DNA from: Apostichopus japonicus
Lineage: Eukaryota; Echinodermata; Holothuroidea; Aspidochirotida; Stichopodidae
Direction of reading: 5' to 3'
Assembly (NCBI RefSeq): GCF_037975245.1
Contig: NC_092577.1
Span: forward strand, 7,409,001-7,473,000
Length of the DNA stretch: 64,000 nt
Both the position numbers and the translations under genes were made by a program. A model generated the notes under the pieces. That model had not been told where the DNA came from. It saw only the letters and a list, made by a program, of their open reading frames with translations, and ran no database searches. Every line of letters starts with the position of its first letter. Within the stretch, counting starts at the first letter, position 1. Of the stretch, positions 38,801-51,723 are shown piece after piece.

Positions 38801-41800
38801 AGTTTAAAATACACATTGAAATATATATAGATAATATAAATCATGTTTTCCTTTCTTCCTTCAATCACAATAATTCATGAATAATGTGAAATAAAATATA
38901 CATTTAAAAAGTGCGTCCACTGTGATACCGCAATCACGTGTCTCACTGTACGATAACGTTACATTAGTTTCTGTAAATAATGAGATGGTCAGACATTCTC
39001 GTCACTTGATCCTATCATTTGATCTAGAAACAAACACAAATGTTTAAAACAGGATCGGAAGGCGGGAAGGACTGATTATGATGTTTATAGTTAAGCTTAA
39101 ACATTCCACCTTGAATCCGCTGAGGTTGTTACTAAACACCAGCGGACTAAGCCTAAAGTCTTGCGTAATACCGATTAGTGTTAATGAGATCACAATAGCA
39201 AATATCGTAATGACGTTTTCTATCCACAGATCAAGTACATAGGAACTTCGCTGTTGCACAGCGTTGGCTGTAATAGGCACCCGAGGAATAGCTTTATCTT
39301 TAGTCGTAAAGGTATTGTTAAACCTTACTTACAACTAATATAGGTCTATTGGACAAAGCCATGTATAAGTCCACAATGAATCCTACTGTATGTGTGATGG
39401 AGGATAACAAGTTCAAAGAGTAACAATTTCTTTAAATATGTAGCCTGTACTTTATGACTCACTGTTTTTAAAGTAATTTAGTAAACGAGTGGACTTACAC
39501 AAGGAGCAGGTCAACGGGACAGTGGTTTAACAACCCTTCTATAATGTCGCGAACTTATCAAGAAATATCCAAACATAAACAAAATACGTACGAACTTTAT
39601 CCAGGAAAAAAGAATTCGGAAGCGAAGATGCAAAGAAGCGAAGAAGTATGCGGATATTATCATTATTGATAGCTATAAAATCCTCTACCACAAGCATGCA
39701 TGGCCTAAACCCTAAAGCGCTCCACCTTCTTTTAGTCTTGGTGATGAGCTCGCAATAACCGTCATTTTATTGAGTTACGTTAAAGTAATAGAACCGATGG
39801 TATCAGCGAGAAGACTTCGAACGAGCTTTCCGTATAGATTTACAACGCTTTAAAAAAAACGGCCGACATACCTTAGCTTGATGCACCATGAGCTTAACAT
39901 CTAACAATAATAATATCATTTTTAATGAAGAAAAAGAAATTAATGAATCATAACAGGAATTAAATCATTTTAACTGATATCACCATCAAACTGGAAATAA
40001 ACGTTCGAAAATTATCACTGTCAACTAAAATACGTGGTTACAAGCCTTTGTATGCATATGCTGGAATACGGGAACTTAACGACGCGCAGATCTGTATGTT
40101 GTGTTTATAGATAGCAATGATGTAACTCTGGGGATAAGGATCTCTCTGATTTTGATTTACAGCTTAGCTTGATATTTCAACAAGTTCCTAATATCGATAG
40201 TTCGATCATATTACACTATAATATCAATGCTTTAGATTTGCGCATGCGAAATGGTTGTTGTTTAATCCCAGTACATGGATTAAAATATTTCATAAAATAT
40301 TGGATGATGGAACTAAAGAATAAAAACTTGGTAATTTACATTTTCACCATGACAGCAATTTATATTTAAATGATGTTATAATCAATTCTGATCATTAAAT
40401 GCAATTTAGAAGGTTGATCAAGAAAAGATAAAAAGGAAAAGTAGTAAAGACTACATCACGTGGTGCTTTAAACATTTCAAATGAAAATTAACGTCACCAA
40501 AAAAAAAATTGTGCTTGCCTGGACATTATACTTTCATGGAGACATTTTGTTATTAGTATTGTTTGTAGTAAAGAAGCTAATTACACTGAGCTTTAATCGT
40601 AAGGTACTACAACGCCGTTGAATTACGCAAAACAATGAATTAATTTATTGCATTAGCGTGACATAGTTCGTTTGATACTTAGTTAAAATCGGTTGTAATA
40701 ACGAGTTAGGTTTGGCTCTGATTTAGATTCCAAGAAACGATTTTCTTCTGGAAATGATGACTAATTTACTTTAATTACGAAAAAGGAATGAGTCACATGT
40801 GAATGTGAATTCGTTCTGGTTTCTGCGTATTCAACACAAATGATAGACAATGACTGCACTAAATTATTCCGCCTCTATCAAGAAAGTAAAGGACTATTGT
40901 CTTACCTAATTCACCTTGTTCTAATTTTTCCTTTTGGGCTTAAGTGGTGATTGACCATCGGAGGATGTTCAAAATATCATTTTTAACCATAACATTAATA
41001 ATACAATTACTTGTTAAGCCGATATTTAAATTTATATATTTATCCAAATTGATGATAATAAAGGTCGTTCAAAGTTGCTTCTTTTATTAAGAAAATAATG
41101 GGCTAATTAAAGTTAATTAATTCGGTATAGTGTTTCTAGTTCTTGATGTGACAATAACCTAAGTCTTGGAGAAGTGAACTGTTGCCAGTGTGTAAACTAA
41201 TACCGTTTATTCCAGATTAGAAATATTAACAAAGAGTTTCATCGGAATGTGTACTCACATGAGATGACGAGAGGTCAACGGGACAATACTTTGACATCCA
41301 ATATCATCTGTTAATCTCCAAAAACTTTCGGGAAGTCAGGAAGGTAAAATTACGTACGAACTTCACCATCTGAAAAGAACTAACGTTATGCTATAGAGTA
41401 TCCCGGTATAAAACCAAAGTTATCCTCTCGAAAAATTAAATCCACCTTCATAAGGAATCATTTTCTCAGCCCTCGAAAAATGTATAGGTCTCTGAAAACT
41501 ATTGATCCTGAATTCTTGGTACATAACTTTGGGTTACAAAATCATTGCGAAATAATCACAAGGTAATATCCTGGGATATTGATCCAACGAGAATAATATT
41601 GCACAAACATTTCCATGGATGAAAGTATTAGAAGGTTGCAGTGTCTTATTGATGCCTTTGAAGTAAATATTATTTAACTAAATGGTTACACTATCACCAG
41701 CAGTCCCCGTACGTTCAATTGTTATTGTTGGATTATATGCACGAGCAACAGCCTATTCAAGCTAAGTTTAATTTAAATACAATACTGTATGACCTGGATT

Positions 41801-44559
41801 GTTCACAAAGCTAAAGCCACCAGCGGTTTTTTTCTCATTCAGACTGGGTTTTTACTCGTATTGTTATGCTAATCTTACCGGATGTTTCCTCGCATGTCAA
41901 CATTATTCCTGAATCACGTGTATTGTAAAGCAAAATAAACACTAATGATATATTCTAGTTTCACTCTGTCGGAAAAAAATGGATTATTGCTCAATGCCGG
42001 TCTTGTTTTGAACCGGTACTCCAGGTTTTACAACTGAAAATGAAAGCTCATTACCGGCAATAAAATTGAATTTTGATTACAAGTCCAACAATAATTCGGT
42101 TAAATAATCGAAGTTTAGCATTGCCAATGAAGATTTTTTTGACAGATAATGCAAGTTTATCGTTCAAAATGATGGATTAAGGACCGATCGACTTAGCATT
42201 GTTTTAATTTATATATGCCAAATATCCATAACGAGCAATATCTTGATCGTCGTCCTGTTTTTAAATTCTGTACATAAAAACAAAAGTTTATTCTTTTACT
42301 CCTAGCATAACTATATCATTTAAACTAATGTACTAGACAGTTAGCCATGTAAATGTATAATTGTATTCACAACCTATACATCAAACCAAATCGGTTATAA
42401 AAACGAACACCACCCCCCCCCCCCCCCTTTGCGATGAATGGAAAAAGCTTTAACGGTGGTAAGCTGTGTATTACTCTGGTTCCACTTTTGTTTCTATCCA
42501 TGTTTATATCTATATCATTATGTTCTTTTAATATTCATTATTGTGAACATCAACAATTAACGAACGTCAGGGAAGCTCTTTTAATCTCAGATGAACATGG
42601 ACGATATAAATAATCCTACCACCTTACTCTGACTTTCCTGACCGTACTACACAGTCTTTATCTTACGGTACCTTTTTTATAAGCAGACGAAAGTTGTGCC
42701 TTTCCCCAATGAGATGCAAACTTTATTGTTCTTAGAGGGCGCTTGTACGCTTTATTCACAGAGAAATGAGAACTGTGAGGCGATCAATGCTGGTATTGTT
42801 AAGACCGGTACAGCGAAATGGTTCACTTTGAATGCAACATTTTTTTATTGTTTTTTTTTTTAGATGGACTCTTTCGTTGTAGGCTTGGTAGATTATTCTT
42901 TGTTTATTTAAAACAAATACTTAGATTGATTTTGATAAATCTGTTTTCTTGCTTCAGGAATACCAAAGTCAATTGTTCGTTGAAATTGTAAGGAGCAATT
43001 CACACTAACAGTAAATTAAAATTTGGGTGTTTGTAGTTTATCTTTAGTTCTTCAAAGGATTAATTAGATAGACAAATATCTGGATGACGACAGGTTGCAA
43101 GCTTTATTAACTTAATTGATAACTCTCATTAAACGACTTAAAAACAAGATACCATAATTTGATTACTGGCAATCTAATTTTGAATATACTCTGACGATTT
43201 TGGTAACATTCTTGCTAAGTCGTAATACGGCTGCTTCGTGGTTTACAAAGAGAAGAACACTTTCTTTTCATCACAGTTGTGTAAAGTAACGTTTTCTTAA
43301 GAGTAACTTCAGGTAAATTATGATATTAGTACACGATGTAATAAAACATGCAACTAGAAGGCTTGTAAACGAAGAAGTAAAAATTTACACTAAATTTGAT
43401 TCAGATAACATAAATGTATTTTATCCTGTATTATTAGTTCAAACAGTTTATTTCTTATCAGCAGGTGTACGGCCACAGCCACACGGTTATATTGGTTGAT
43501 ATTATTATTATAGGAGTTAACGTTACATGGCCTGGCTAGGGAGACGAAAACAATATTACAAATAAGCACACACGTACAATTTAAAGCGTCGTTAAATGTT
43601 ATTTTTTTTTACCATAACCTAACCAAACGTGATGAGGTGTAACATTTTCCGGCCACAGAAGCCTTTCACACCCATGCCGTTCCTGTCTCACCCTCGAAAT
43701 GGATCAACTAATTCTGTGTGTTATAATTTCTTCTTGGTTAACATTGTTTCCCGCCAACTCCCAAAAGAGGGGTCAAAATATACTTCACATACGTCAACAT
43801 TGTTTTATTTTTATTTATATTGTAAGATATTGAACCGAATGTAGCCCCATACTACAGATAAATAATGGGACTTAACCACGCCAATACATCCACCCCTCCA
43901 TTCCCCTTCCTTCCACTTTAATCTTCCCGTGTAAATTGGTGGTGCTGTATATCTTACACACCAACAGTTGATCATGACGTCATATATGCTCATGATTCAA
44001 AATTCCCAACCCCCATCCACTTCCCAGCAAACCAACTAACTTTCACTCGTGCTAAACTTGAACTTGAAAATCAGCCAGTTTTCCAGTCAAATTTTTTCGT
44101 TATTCAACCATATACTCACTATCGTCGTGCAAGTAGAGAGAGCCTTTCGTTTTGTCAATCTTGAACTTTGATGTGGGTTCTGTTGTATTTGTTTATTAAT
44201 TTTAATGATTATTATCAGTACGTTGACTGATATCACTATATCACTTAACTGTGTATCAATCTGATACTATCGCTTGCTTAGAATAAACTGCTACAATATG
44301 TCAGCTTGCGGTATATACCATAGACTGCGCTGCACTGCAGACCACAAAGTCACAGCATGAAGGATAACATAAGCCATTTACTCAGTCATAAAAATGAAAC
44401 GATACATACATGAGGTTGTGAGACACAAACTATTCTGCCTTTGAATTACAGATTAAAACAAATCTTTGGAGCAGCTAAACAGTTCTAAACAGTTTCTAAA
44501 TTGGTTTGAATGACATCAATTTATATTCGAACTTACGTAACTATAGGCCAGAATCATAC
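35878..44559. other. no gene recognised; weak minus-strand exon-like islands
   Basis: A long AT-rich tract. G or C runs occur at 36908 and 42413. Related segments at about 39490-39605 and 41250-41365 share AGGTCAACGGGACA, TACGTACGAACTT and a minus-strand donor-like GTAAGT or GTGAGT at matching places, so a piece of roughly 115 bp has been duplicated. Nothing here can be tied to a named gene. Confidence 0.35.
39044..39267 (-). CDS. possible exon encoding a membrane segment
   Basis: A minus-strand frame after an acceptor-like CCTATTACAG encodes NVITIFAIVISLTLIGI, a plausible single membrane helix, then polar sequence. The acceptor's pyrimidine tract is weak and the frame could be chance. I do not recognise a family. 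Confidence 0.15.
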
Positions 44560-44640
44560 CTAGTTTGTACATATTCTCTACCGGTTTCACTACATTTCTC
44601 TCGAAGGTCATCTGAGGTCAGGCGGGACCAACACTTCTTT
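44560..44640 (-). CDS. possible 81-bp exon
   Basis: The minus strand shows a T-rich acceptor ending GCTAG, 81 bp open in one frame (peptide core SRLTSDDLREKCSETGREY) and then a donor, CTAG|GTATGA. No domain is recognised. Small size makes chance a real alternative. Confidence 0.2.
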
Positions 44641-46286
44641 CTAGCAAAAAAATGAGATGAACTTGAAGAGAAAGTTTAAATTTAAGGCACACAGAAGGAT
44701 AGCGACATTTTTATCAGGAGGAGAAGGATTTCTTAATTTCATCTGTTTTGAGAGTTACTGGGTAGCCATAGCCTTCTGTGTGATCTTGATGCAGACCAGA
44801 ACAAGTTAGTACATAGACTACATGTTAAATAGAGATAACACTGTGGACAATATTTATCTGATTAGTTTCTTTTATTGCTTCCATTGATATTACAATATTA
44901 ATACACATAATCATCTACGATATGAACTTATGATATAGTAACATATAAATGGTATGATTAGCTTGTAATTGTTTCATAATGAGAGACCAGGATCGCCTGA
45001 AATGGAACAAGTGTGTTTGATTGCAAAATTATATATTTGTACAAGCATACAGAAATATGGAAGACACCAAGAACAATTACAATTATTTCCATGGAAATAT
45101 CTAATATCATAAACAGATACTGCAACGCAATGATTTCTTCCACATGTAGTTGTTAATTTGTGTTTGTATAGTTATGTAAATATTGAATTTGCGGGACAGG
45201 GCTTAGGTTATATTGGTATTCATAAAATCCAATTGCGTTAAAGCAAATACGACAAAAACTGAATAACAATGAAGAGATCATGAATATTCATGAATCAACA
45301 ACCAGCACCATTAATAAAGAGAAGCAAAATAACGATACAAGAAGAATGAAAGATATGTATGGAGAGCCGATCATTGCATTTAAGGTTCATGCTAAATATA
45401 CTGAACATTATCTTCGTTACTATCATGTTAAAATCTTACTATTATACGTCAAAGTCACGTGTTCCTATTGTCTTCGGGGAAACATAATTAGAGATCATAA
45501 TAATAGAACGAAGAACTGGATTAAAAAAAAACCATGTAATTGTTATTAATTAATGTTTAAGGCAATGTTTTAGTATGATTTTGAGTAACACAATCAATGG
45601 TGTTGCGGTTGACAGCCAGTCATTGTTAGTATTATAACATTTAACAGTATTCTTCTAATATTCACTGCATGACGCGTGAGTAATATCAAAGATTAATTCA
45701 TGATAAAGATATAGGAGGAACGAAAGAAGGCAACTAAATCTTGGAAAAAAGTAAAATTAATGAATGGCTGAAGAAGAATGAAATCTAACAATTAATGACT
45801 AAATATAACAATAATTACAGCAAGTATTAGATGTCTTAGTCTTAGAATTGTTATAAATCGAAGGAAAATATCGGAATATAAAGAAATAAAGATGATCTGA
45901 AAAGATGAAATGAAACCAGTAGAATCATTTATAAGGCGCATTAAAATAACAATGAAAGAATAACATGAAGAGTATATACTATACAGAGCCGATGTTTGTA
46001 AGGATTAATTGATATACACATATTATTATCAGCTTTACTAAGACAAAATTATGTCATGCTAAAACAATAACTGTTTAACGTTCTACTTATATACCTTATT
46101 AAAGAAGACTGTTAATGAAGCAATTAATGAAGACAAATGTAAAATTTCAATAGTTATTCAAATCTACAAGTCTTGTATCTTAACGAATATTCCAGAATCT
46201 AAATCTCCAAAATCAAATGCATTTTTTGCTCAAATGCGTCAGTGACCTAAAGTGCACCCAAGCCGAAAAGGTGTGAGCTTATATTT
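44641..46286. other. no gene recognised
   Basis: Very AT-rich non-coding sequence. The 89-codon frame at 45280-45549 has no recognisable domain or promoter context. The last four bases (ATTT, 46283-46286) are the left copy of the transposon's putative target duplication. Confidence 0.45.
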
Positions 46287-46315
46287 CGTCCCCGTTTTGG
46301 CGTAGTGGCGAATGT
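46287..46315 (+). repeat. left terminal inverted repeat
   Basis: Exact reverse complement of 51440-51468. It ends GGCGAATGT, which also serves as the subterminal motif repeated further in. Confidence 0.95.
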
Positions 46316-47691
46316 GCACTTTTAGCGAAATTGAGTTAGATATTGTTCTTGGCTATTTTAATGACGTAGAATCGAATGGCCGGGGTCTCAAATTTGAAAA
46401 ATATCTGGTTTTTTAGATTAAAATGCTTTAGATCTGACGAATGCGTATGGACACACCGTTTCAACCCTGACATACTGACGAATGCAGCATTCGCCGATAT
46501 GCACGATCCGTAAGTAAACCATTAGTAGTGCCCAGAGTTTTAACGTAGTGACGAATGTGACCAATATAAGCCTTAATATAGCCTAACTAGAGTCAGCTAC
46601 CAAGCACAATGAAGAAGTACCTGTAAACAAAGAAACGGGCCTCGTTACCTCGGTTGGCATCATACGATATGTACATAATGGTGAGACACTTTTTTACTTA
46701 CTCGACATTATCTCAGAGAAAGTTTAATTACTAAGATTCTATCAATCGAACGTTGCATGACCGAGTGGTCGAATCATGTAGTGAAACAGCCTAGTGTTAT
46801 ACTTTCTGTGTATAGCATAACTACTATCAGTTACGCGAATTTAGCTAAGGCACGTACTGTACGTATACTGTATTTGAGTTACGTTGCATTGAAATAATAC
46901 AGTGGACAGGTGCGTGGAATGATTTTCTTGCAATTGGATGTTTGTGTTAAATGTTAATGTAACCGAAGCCGGTTGGGAGATAAATACAGTTGTAATCGAA
47001 AGGATAAAGGCTTGAAATAAGCCAGTGTTCATCTACGATCTAATAGTAAAACGGATAAGCTACTTTAATGCCTCCTGATCCTTGGGTCTCTAAACTAACT
47101 AAACAGTTCAAAGCAGTATTCGTGATCATTAGCAGCCACTTTTTAGGCTAGGCCTAACCTGAAAACACAGGCTTGTACTGTTATTCCAGATATCATATTT
47201 GAGCCTTAGTTATGGTCCACTCATTTGACTTCTTCGCAATTTACCGATTTTGACAATCTTCAACTTTCCTAAGCTTTTATTATCAGGCCAACTCTTCTCA
47301 ACAATCAGCCAAATACAGTTTTCTATGATATGTCAATTCATTATATGGCACCATATATTTTAATACGAAATAAGCTGCACTAAGACTAACAATGCAGGTA
47401 CACTACTTTCTTATTTTAATTTGGCTAATAGTTTCAATGGGCACATTTCACTTAGGTTGTGGTGAATGGGTCTATTCAAATACGGTCATTATGTAAGGTA
47501 CTTCTAATATAATAATACATTGGATTTCGCCTAGCTTTGTTTAAAAATTAAAAAAACGCTGTCTCAATAGAAAAAAGGAAAATGTGACCTTGACAGTACA
47601 AGACTTCCAATAGCATGATATTCTTTGTTTAACCTTTAAATATGCATGTCTTTTGACACACAAAAACTTTCTATTTTATCTTATTCTGCAG

Positions 47692-50242
47692 ACAGATGTA
47701 CTGGTCAAGTGGGATAAAGACAACAGTCAGAATATTGTTGCATGGAAGGACCTCGATTCATATGGAGCGACTCTGCCGTCCATTGGGGCCAGAATACGTA
47801 TGCGGTGGAAAACAGAGTGGTGGGAAGGTGATATTTTGGATTTTAGTAAAAGAGATGTCTCTGATTCGGATGATGCTTCCAGTGAAGACGAAAGTGAAGA
47901 TGAATGTGGTGATGATGATATCCCTCTTGCTAGCTATGTCGCAAATCAATCAGTCACGCAGGAGAACTCCACTGCGCAGGAGATGTCGACTAAGCAGTCA
48001 ACATCCTTGTCATATGATCAAGAGAACACAATGAGTATAAATCACCATGTATCTTTGTTGCATCCACATACAAATTTGTTACAATCCGTTGCTGCGGAAA
48101 AAATCCCGGATAAAGAGGATATGGAAAACAACCTCATTTCAGCACAGGGCATCCTTGATGAAACATTAAGGTTTGGAAGTTTTTTACAAACATGTGAAAA
48201 TTCGAACTGCAGTGGAGAAGTGTTTTCTGCATGTGGAAAATGCTTAGCGCTTCTTTGTTACGATCACTCTATGCTAGACATAGATTGTAAAACACACAGC
48301 CAACGAAATGAAGACATGATCTATACCAGCATAGACACAGCTCCAAACGAAGTAACAAACAACTCAAGCGTTTTCAAGCTTGACGAGACTGTTCATCAGA
48401 ATGTTCTGACTGAAATAACAGTTTCATCTCTAGCAAATATTCAGAATTTTGCCAAAGAACCAGAGTCCTTCCTGGTAGAGGGAGTTGAAAAAGAAAATGC
48501 AGCTGTCCAATCACCAATCAAGAAACACAGTAAAAGACGCACAGCCAAGAAAAATCGTAACTTGGGAAATGCGTACACAAGTTCAAGCTCTGGAAAGTTT
48601 AGTCATGCGAGGAGGAGTTTGGGTGTCAGATGCAAGGGTGACTTCTGTGAAAAACGTGGGCTATTTTGCAAGCAGTTTAACGACTCGCGACGGCATGGAA
48701 TCCTTAACTCTTACTACGATCTTGGCGATCTACTGAAGCAGAGGCAATGGATTAAGCAACATGTTGCCTCAAATACTCCCATGAAGAGACGACAGAATAT
48801 GAACGCAGAAAGTCGAAAGAAAGCTTGCTACGCATATTCTCTACCAGGAGTAAATCCTGAGTTGCTCCCAGTCTGTAGGCAGATGTTCCTTGGTACGGTT
48901 GGTATAAGTGAACGACAGGTAAGAACAACCATGGCTAAAATTCAACAGCATGGTCATATAGAAAATGAAAAAAGAGGCGGAAGACCTCCGAAGATGTTGC
49001 AAAGAGACAGAGCACTAAGGGACGATGTTGAAAGACACATTGATAGATTCCCTAGAATGGAATCGCATTATTGTAGGAAAAAGACTTCATACCAATATCT
49101 GTCACCAGATCTCATTTTAATTAAAATGTATGAGTTGTACCAGCGAGAATGTTGCAAAGAGAATAGGATAACAGCCTCTCTGTCATTGTACAAGGATGTA
49201 TTCTACACAAAAAAACTCATATTTCATGTACCAAAGAAAGATGTATGTGGCTTATGTGATACATTCAACAGAGGAAATCAGGACGAGAGAGACAAAATCA
49301 AAGGCACTTATGAGAAGCACATCGCTGAAAAGAAGGAAGTTAGGAAGGTGAAAGAAGTGTTGAAATCCAAAGCCAACACTGACCCATCTTTTCTCCTTGC
49401 TAGCTTTGATCTACAGCAAGTACTATACGTACCGAAGTCTGCAAGAGGTGAGCTTTTCTACAAAAGAAAATTAGCATGTTACAACTTCACAATATGTGAA
49501 ATAGGGAAAATGGATGGTTTTTGCTATTTCTGGCACGAAGGTATTGCTCGAAGAGGGGCAAATGAAATTGCATCCAATGTCTACCACTTACTTTGTGAAG
49601 TTGATACAAGAAATGTCTCTGACATCGCTTTCTTTTGCAGATGGCTGTTGCGGGCAGAACAAAAATTCCATTCTGCCAACTATGCTGGGTTATTTTCTAA
49701 AATCTTCCAAGAAGGTAGAGAAAATTACAGTGTACTTCTTTGAGACAAACCATGGTCAAAACGAAGGTGATTGTATGCACAGTGTAATAGAGAGATCTGT
49801 GAAAAGAACAAGTGAGATAATGTTGCCAAGTCAACTTGCGACTGTTATTAGAATGGCAAGTAAGCGGCCCTATCGCGTAACTGAAGTGCAGACGAGCGAT
49901 ATCACCGACTGGAAGCAGTTGGCAAAAGATCGCGGAGTGCTGAGAGTCAGGACTTCAGAAGAAGGTGATGCTATTGATTGGACAAACTTCATGGTGATCC
50001 AGCTTAATAAGGAATTGCCAAATAAGATATTTTTTAAAAACTCACATCTACAAATGAGCTTTTCAAGCATTAACCTAGAGGCCAACAGACGGCGATCAAA
50101 TCCAGAGGAGAACCTTTCAATGATTGAAACGCCTAAAATATCTAATGTTAAGTTCGAGGATCTCATGACATTTTGCAATGGAAATACACCAGTAATTTAT
50201 CACCCTGAACATAAGGCTTTCTATCAAATGCTCCCTCATTAG
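47692..50242 (+). pseudogene. frameshifted DDE-type transposase
   Basis: The likely exon starts after an acceptor (TTATTCTGCAG, ends 47691); an upstream start exon is not certain, though ATGCAG|GTAC at 47392-47397 is a candidate. Order: a small SH3/Tudor-like start (DVLVKWDKDNSQ), an acidic stretch, a Cys/His cluster (C-x4-C-x7-C-x2-C-x4-C-x2-H), a second Cys block, a helix-turn-helix-like segment (GISERQVRTTMAKIQQHG), then an RNase H-like core. Likely catalytic acids are D in SFDLQQVLY, D in ADGCCGQNKN (codon 49640-49642) and D or E in NEGDCMHSVIE. One extra T at 49633-49636 separates the first acid from the other two. Stop at 50240-50242; AATAAA near 50784. The pattern resembles the uncharacterised GQN-motif proteins widespread in invertebrates (DUF7869-like, from memory). 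A sequencing error is the main alternative to true inactivation. Confidence 0.8.
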
Positions 50243-50522
50243 AAGAACTGAAATAATGTGCTTATCTGTGCTTATCAAAAATTTTATCATCATTAAGTTT
50301 GATTACTTTTTGTGAGGGGAACTTTGATCTTGAAAAATGTTAAACTTATAGTTTATTTTTAAGTTGAATATTAAGAGGCTGTTTCATCATATTGATGACT
50401 TTGTTTGATAGATTTCATCTTGATAATTATATGTTTTTCTTCTTATCTTTTATCTTATCAGATTCGCTTTTTGTATTTTTATAGTTATAAATATATTTGA
50501 ATTAGTATTGAACTTTGATAGA

Positions 50523-50740
50523 ATTTAAAAAGATCGTGGAGTGCCAGCTAAGAGTCAGGACTTGCAGAAGGTGATGCTATTGGGAACTTTGATCTTGAAA
50601 AATGTTAAACTAATAGTTTAAAATATTAAAGTTGAATATTGAAATGTTGTTTAATCAAATTGATGACTTTGTTTGATAGTTATAGTTATAAATATATTTG
50701 AATTAGTATTGAATTTTGATAGAACTTTAAATGTTATTAC
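50523..50740 (+). repeat. partial duplication in the transposase 3' region
   Basis: 50528-50583 resembles coding sequence at 49925-49978 (GTCAGGACTT and GGTGATGCTATTG are shared). It is followed directly by a second copy of the 3'-untranslated GGAACTTTGATCTTGAAAAA segment first seen at 50319. The order suggests a deletion or template-switch product inserted next to its source. Confidence 0.65.
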
Positions 50741-51439
50741 ATGTTGTGAAAGGTTTATATTCTGAAAGGTTTATATTCTGCAAATAAAATTTTACTTCTT
50801 GTTACGTTGGAAACATTTTTTGTGTATAAACTATTTCTTATTTGTCATGCACGATGCGCATATTTTCACTGACAAAAATGCAAGTATAGGAGCTAGGGTT
50901 TTAAAAAGGATACTTCGACCACTATTTATCTAACACAATCTGGCACAGTTCACAAAACAAGTTATCAAATTGTCCCGTATACACTCGTAAATATGGCACA
51001 TGTCATTCTGACCCCCGTCCCAAAGTCTCTATTCGGTTGTTACTTTCCCCCGGTGCCCCCCCCCCCCCCGCCCCCCTCCAACGCTAGCTATCACAAGAGA
51101 ACTGCATTGATATCTACACACTACGGTGGCGAATGTCATGGTTTTATAGGTAGTAGCTTTAACATCCAACTTTAACAAAGTGACGAACATGAGACGAATG
51201 TTCAAACTTAACTAACTAGACAAGAAAAACGACTTGACATAATGACGAATGTTTTTACAGTAACATTTCGACTAAATTCAATGTTCTTTGATAATAAATA
51301 TGACTAGGAATCGAAAACTCAATCTATTTTCTGACAAATAGCGAACTTTTCTAACACATTAGCTTATATTTAGAGCACGAAACTACGAGTGAAAATATCA
51401 AAATCTTTAGAGCGCGTTTACTCAAAACACACTTTTTCG

Positions 51440-51468
51440 ACATTCGCCACTACGCCAAAACGGGGACG
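51440..51468 (-). repeat. right terminal inverted repeat
   Basis: Exact reverse complement of 46287-46315. Just outside it is ATTT (51469-51472), matching the left flank. From 51607 to 51712 lies a T/A low-complexity tract before the satellite. Confidence 0.95.
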
Positions 51469-51723
51469 ATTTGTTCTTAACGTGTAGCATATTATGCATT
51501 TATATGCCAGGGTGTTATAACACACTAACACGTGTTTTGATTTGGGAGCATGCGAGAGCTAGATATGTTGAAGATACAATACAGTAAATCGTAGTGGTAT
51601 AATATATGTTTTTTTTATTTTTTATTTTTTTAATATTTTTTAATATTTTTATATAATATAAAATATTTTTTATATTTTTTTATATTTTAAATATTTTTAT
51701 ATATTTTTACCGTGACATGCTGA

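Larger units (their letters stand above)
46287..51468 (+). mobile_element. complete 5.2-kb DNA transposon
   Basis: The element has 29-bp perfect terminal inverted repeats (46287-46315 and 51440-51468) starting CGTCCCCGTTTTGGCGTAGT. It is flanked directly by ATTT on both sides (46283-46286 and 51469-51472), a probable 4-bp target duplication. Copies of a TGACGAATG-type subterminal motif occur inside both ends (about 46436, 46476, 46549; 51127, 51180, 51242), and a near-duplicate of the terminus lies at 46535-46560. It holds one gene, a DDE-type transposase. A 4-bp duplication would fit the Sola superfamily among known families, but that assignment is a guess. Confidence 0.85.

Noticed and set aside
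49500-49640. Intron ending at TTCTTTTGCAG inside the transposase
   Set aside because: Sequence on both sides of this point is conserved protein of the family in continuous register apart from one base, leaving no room for an intron.
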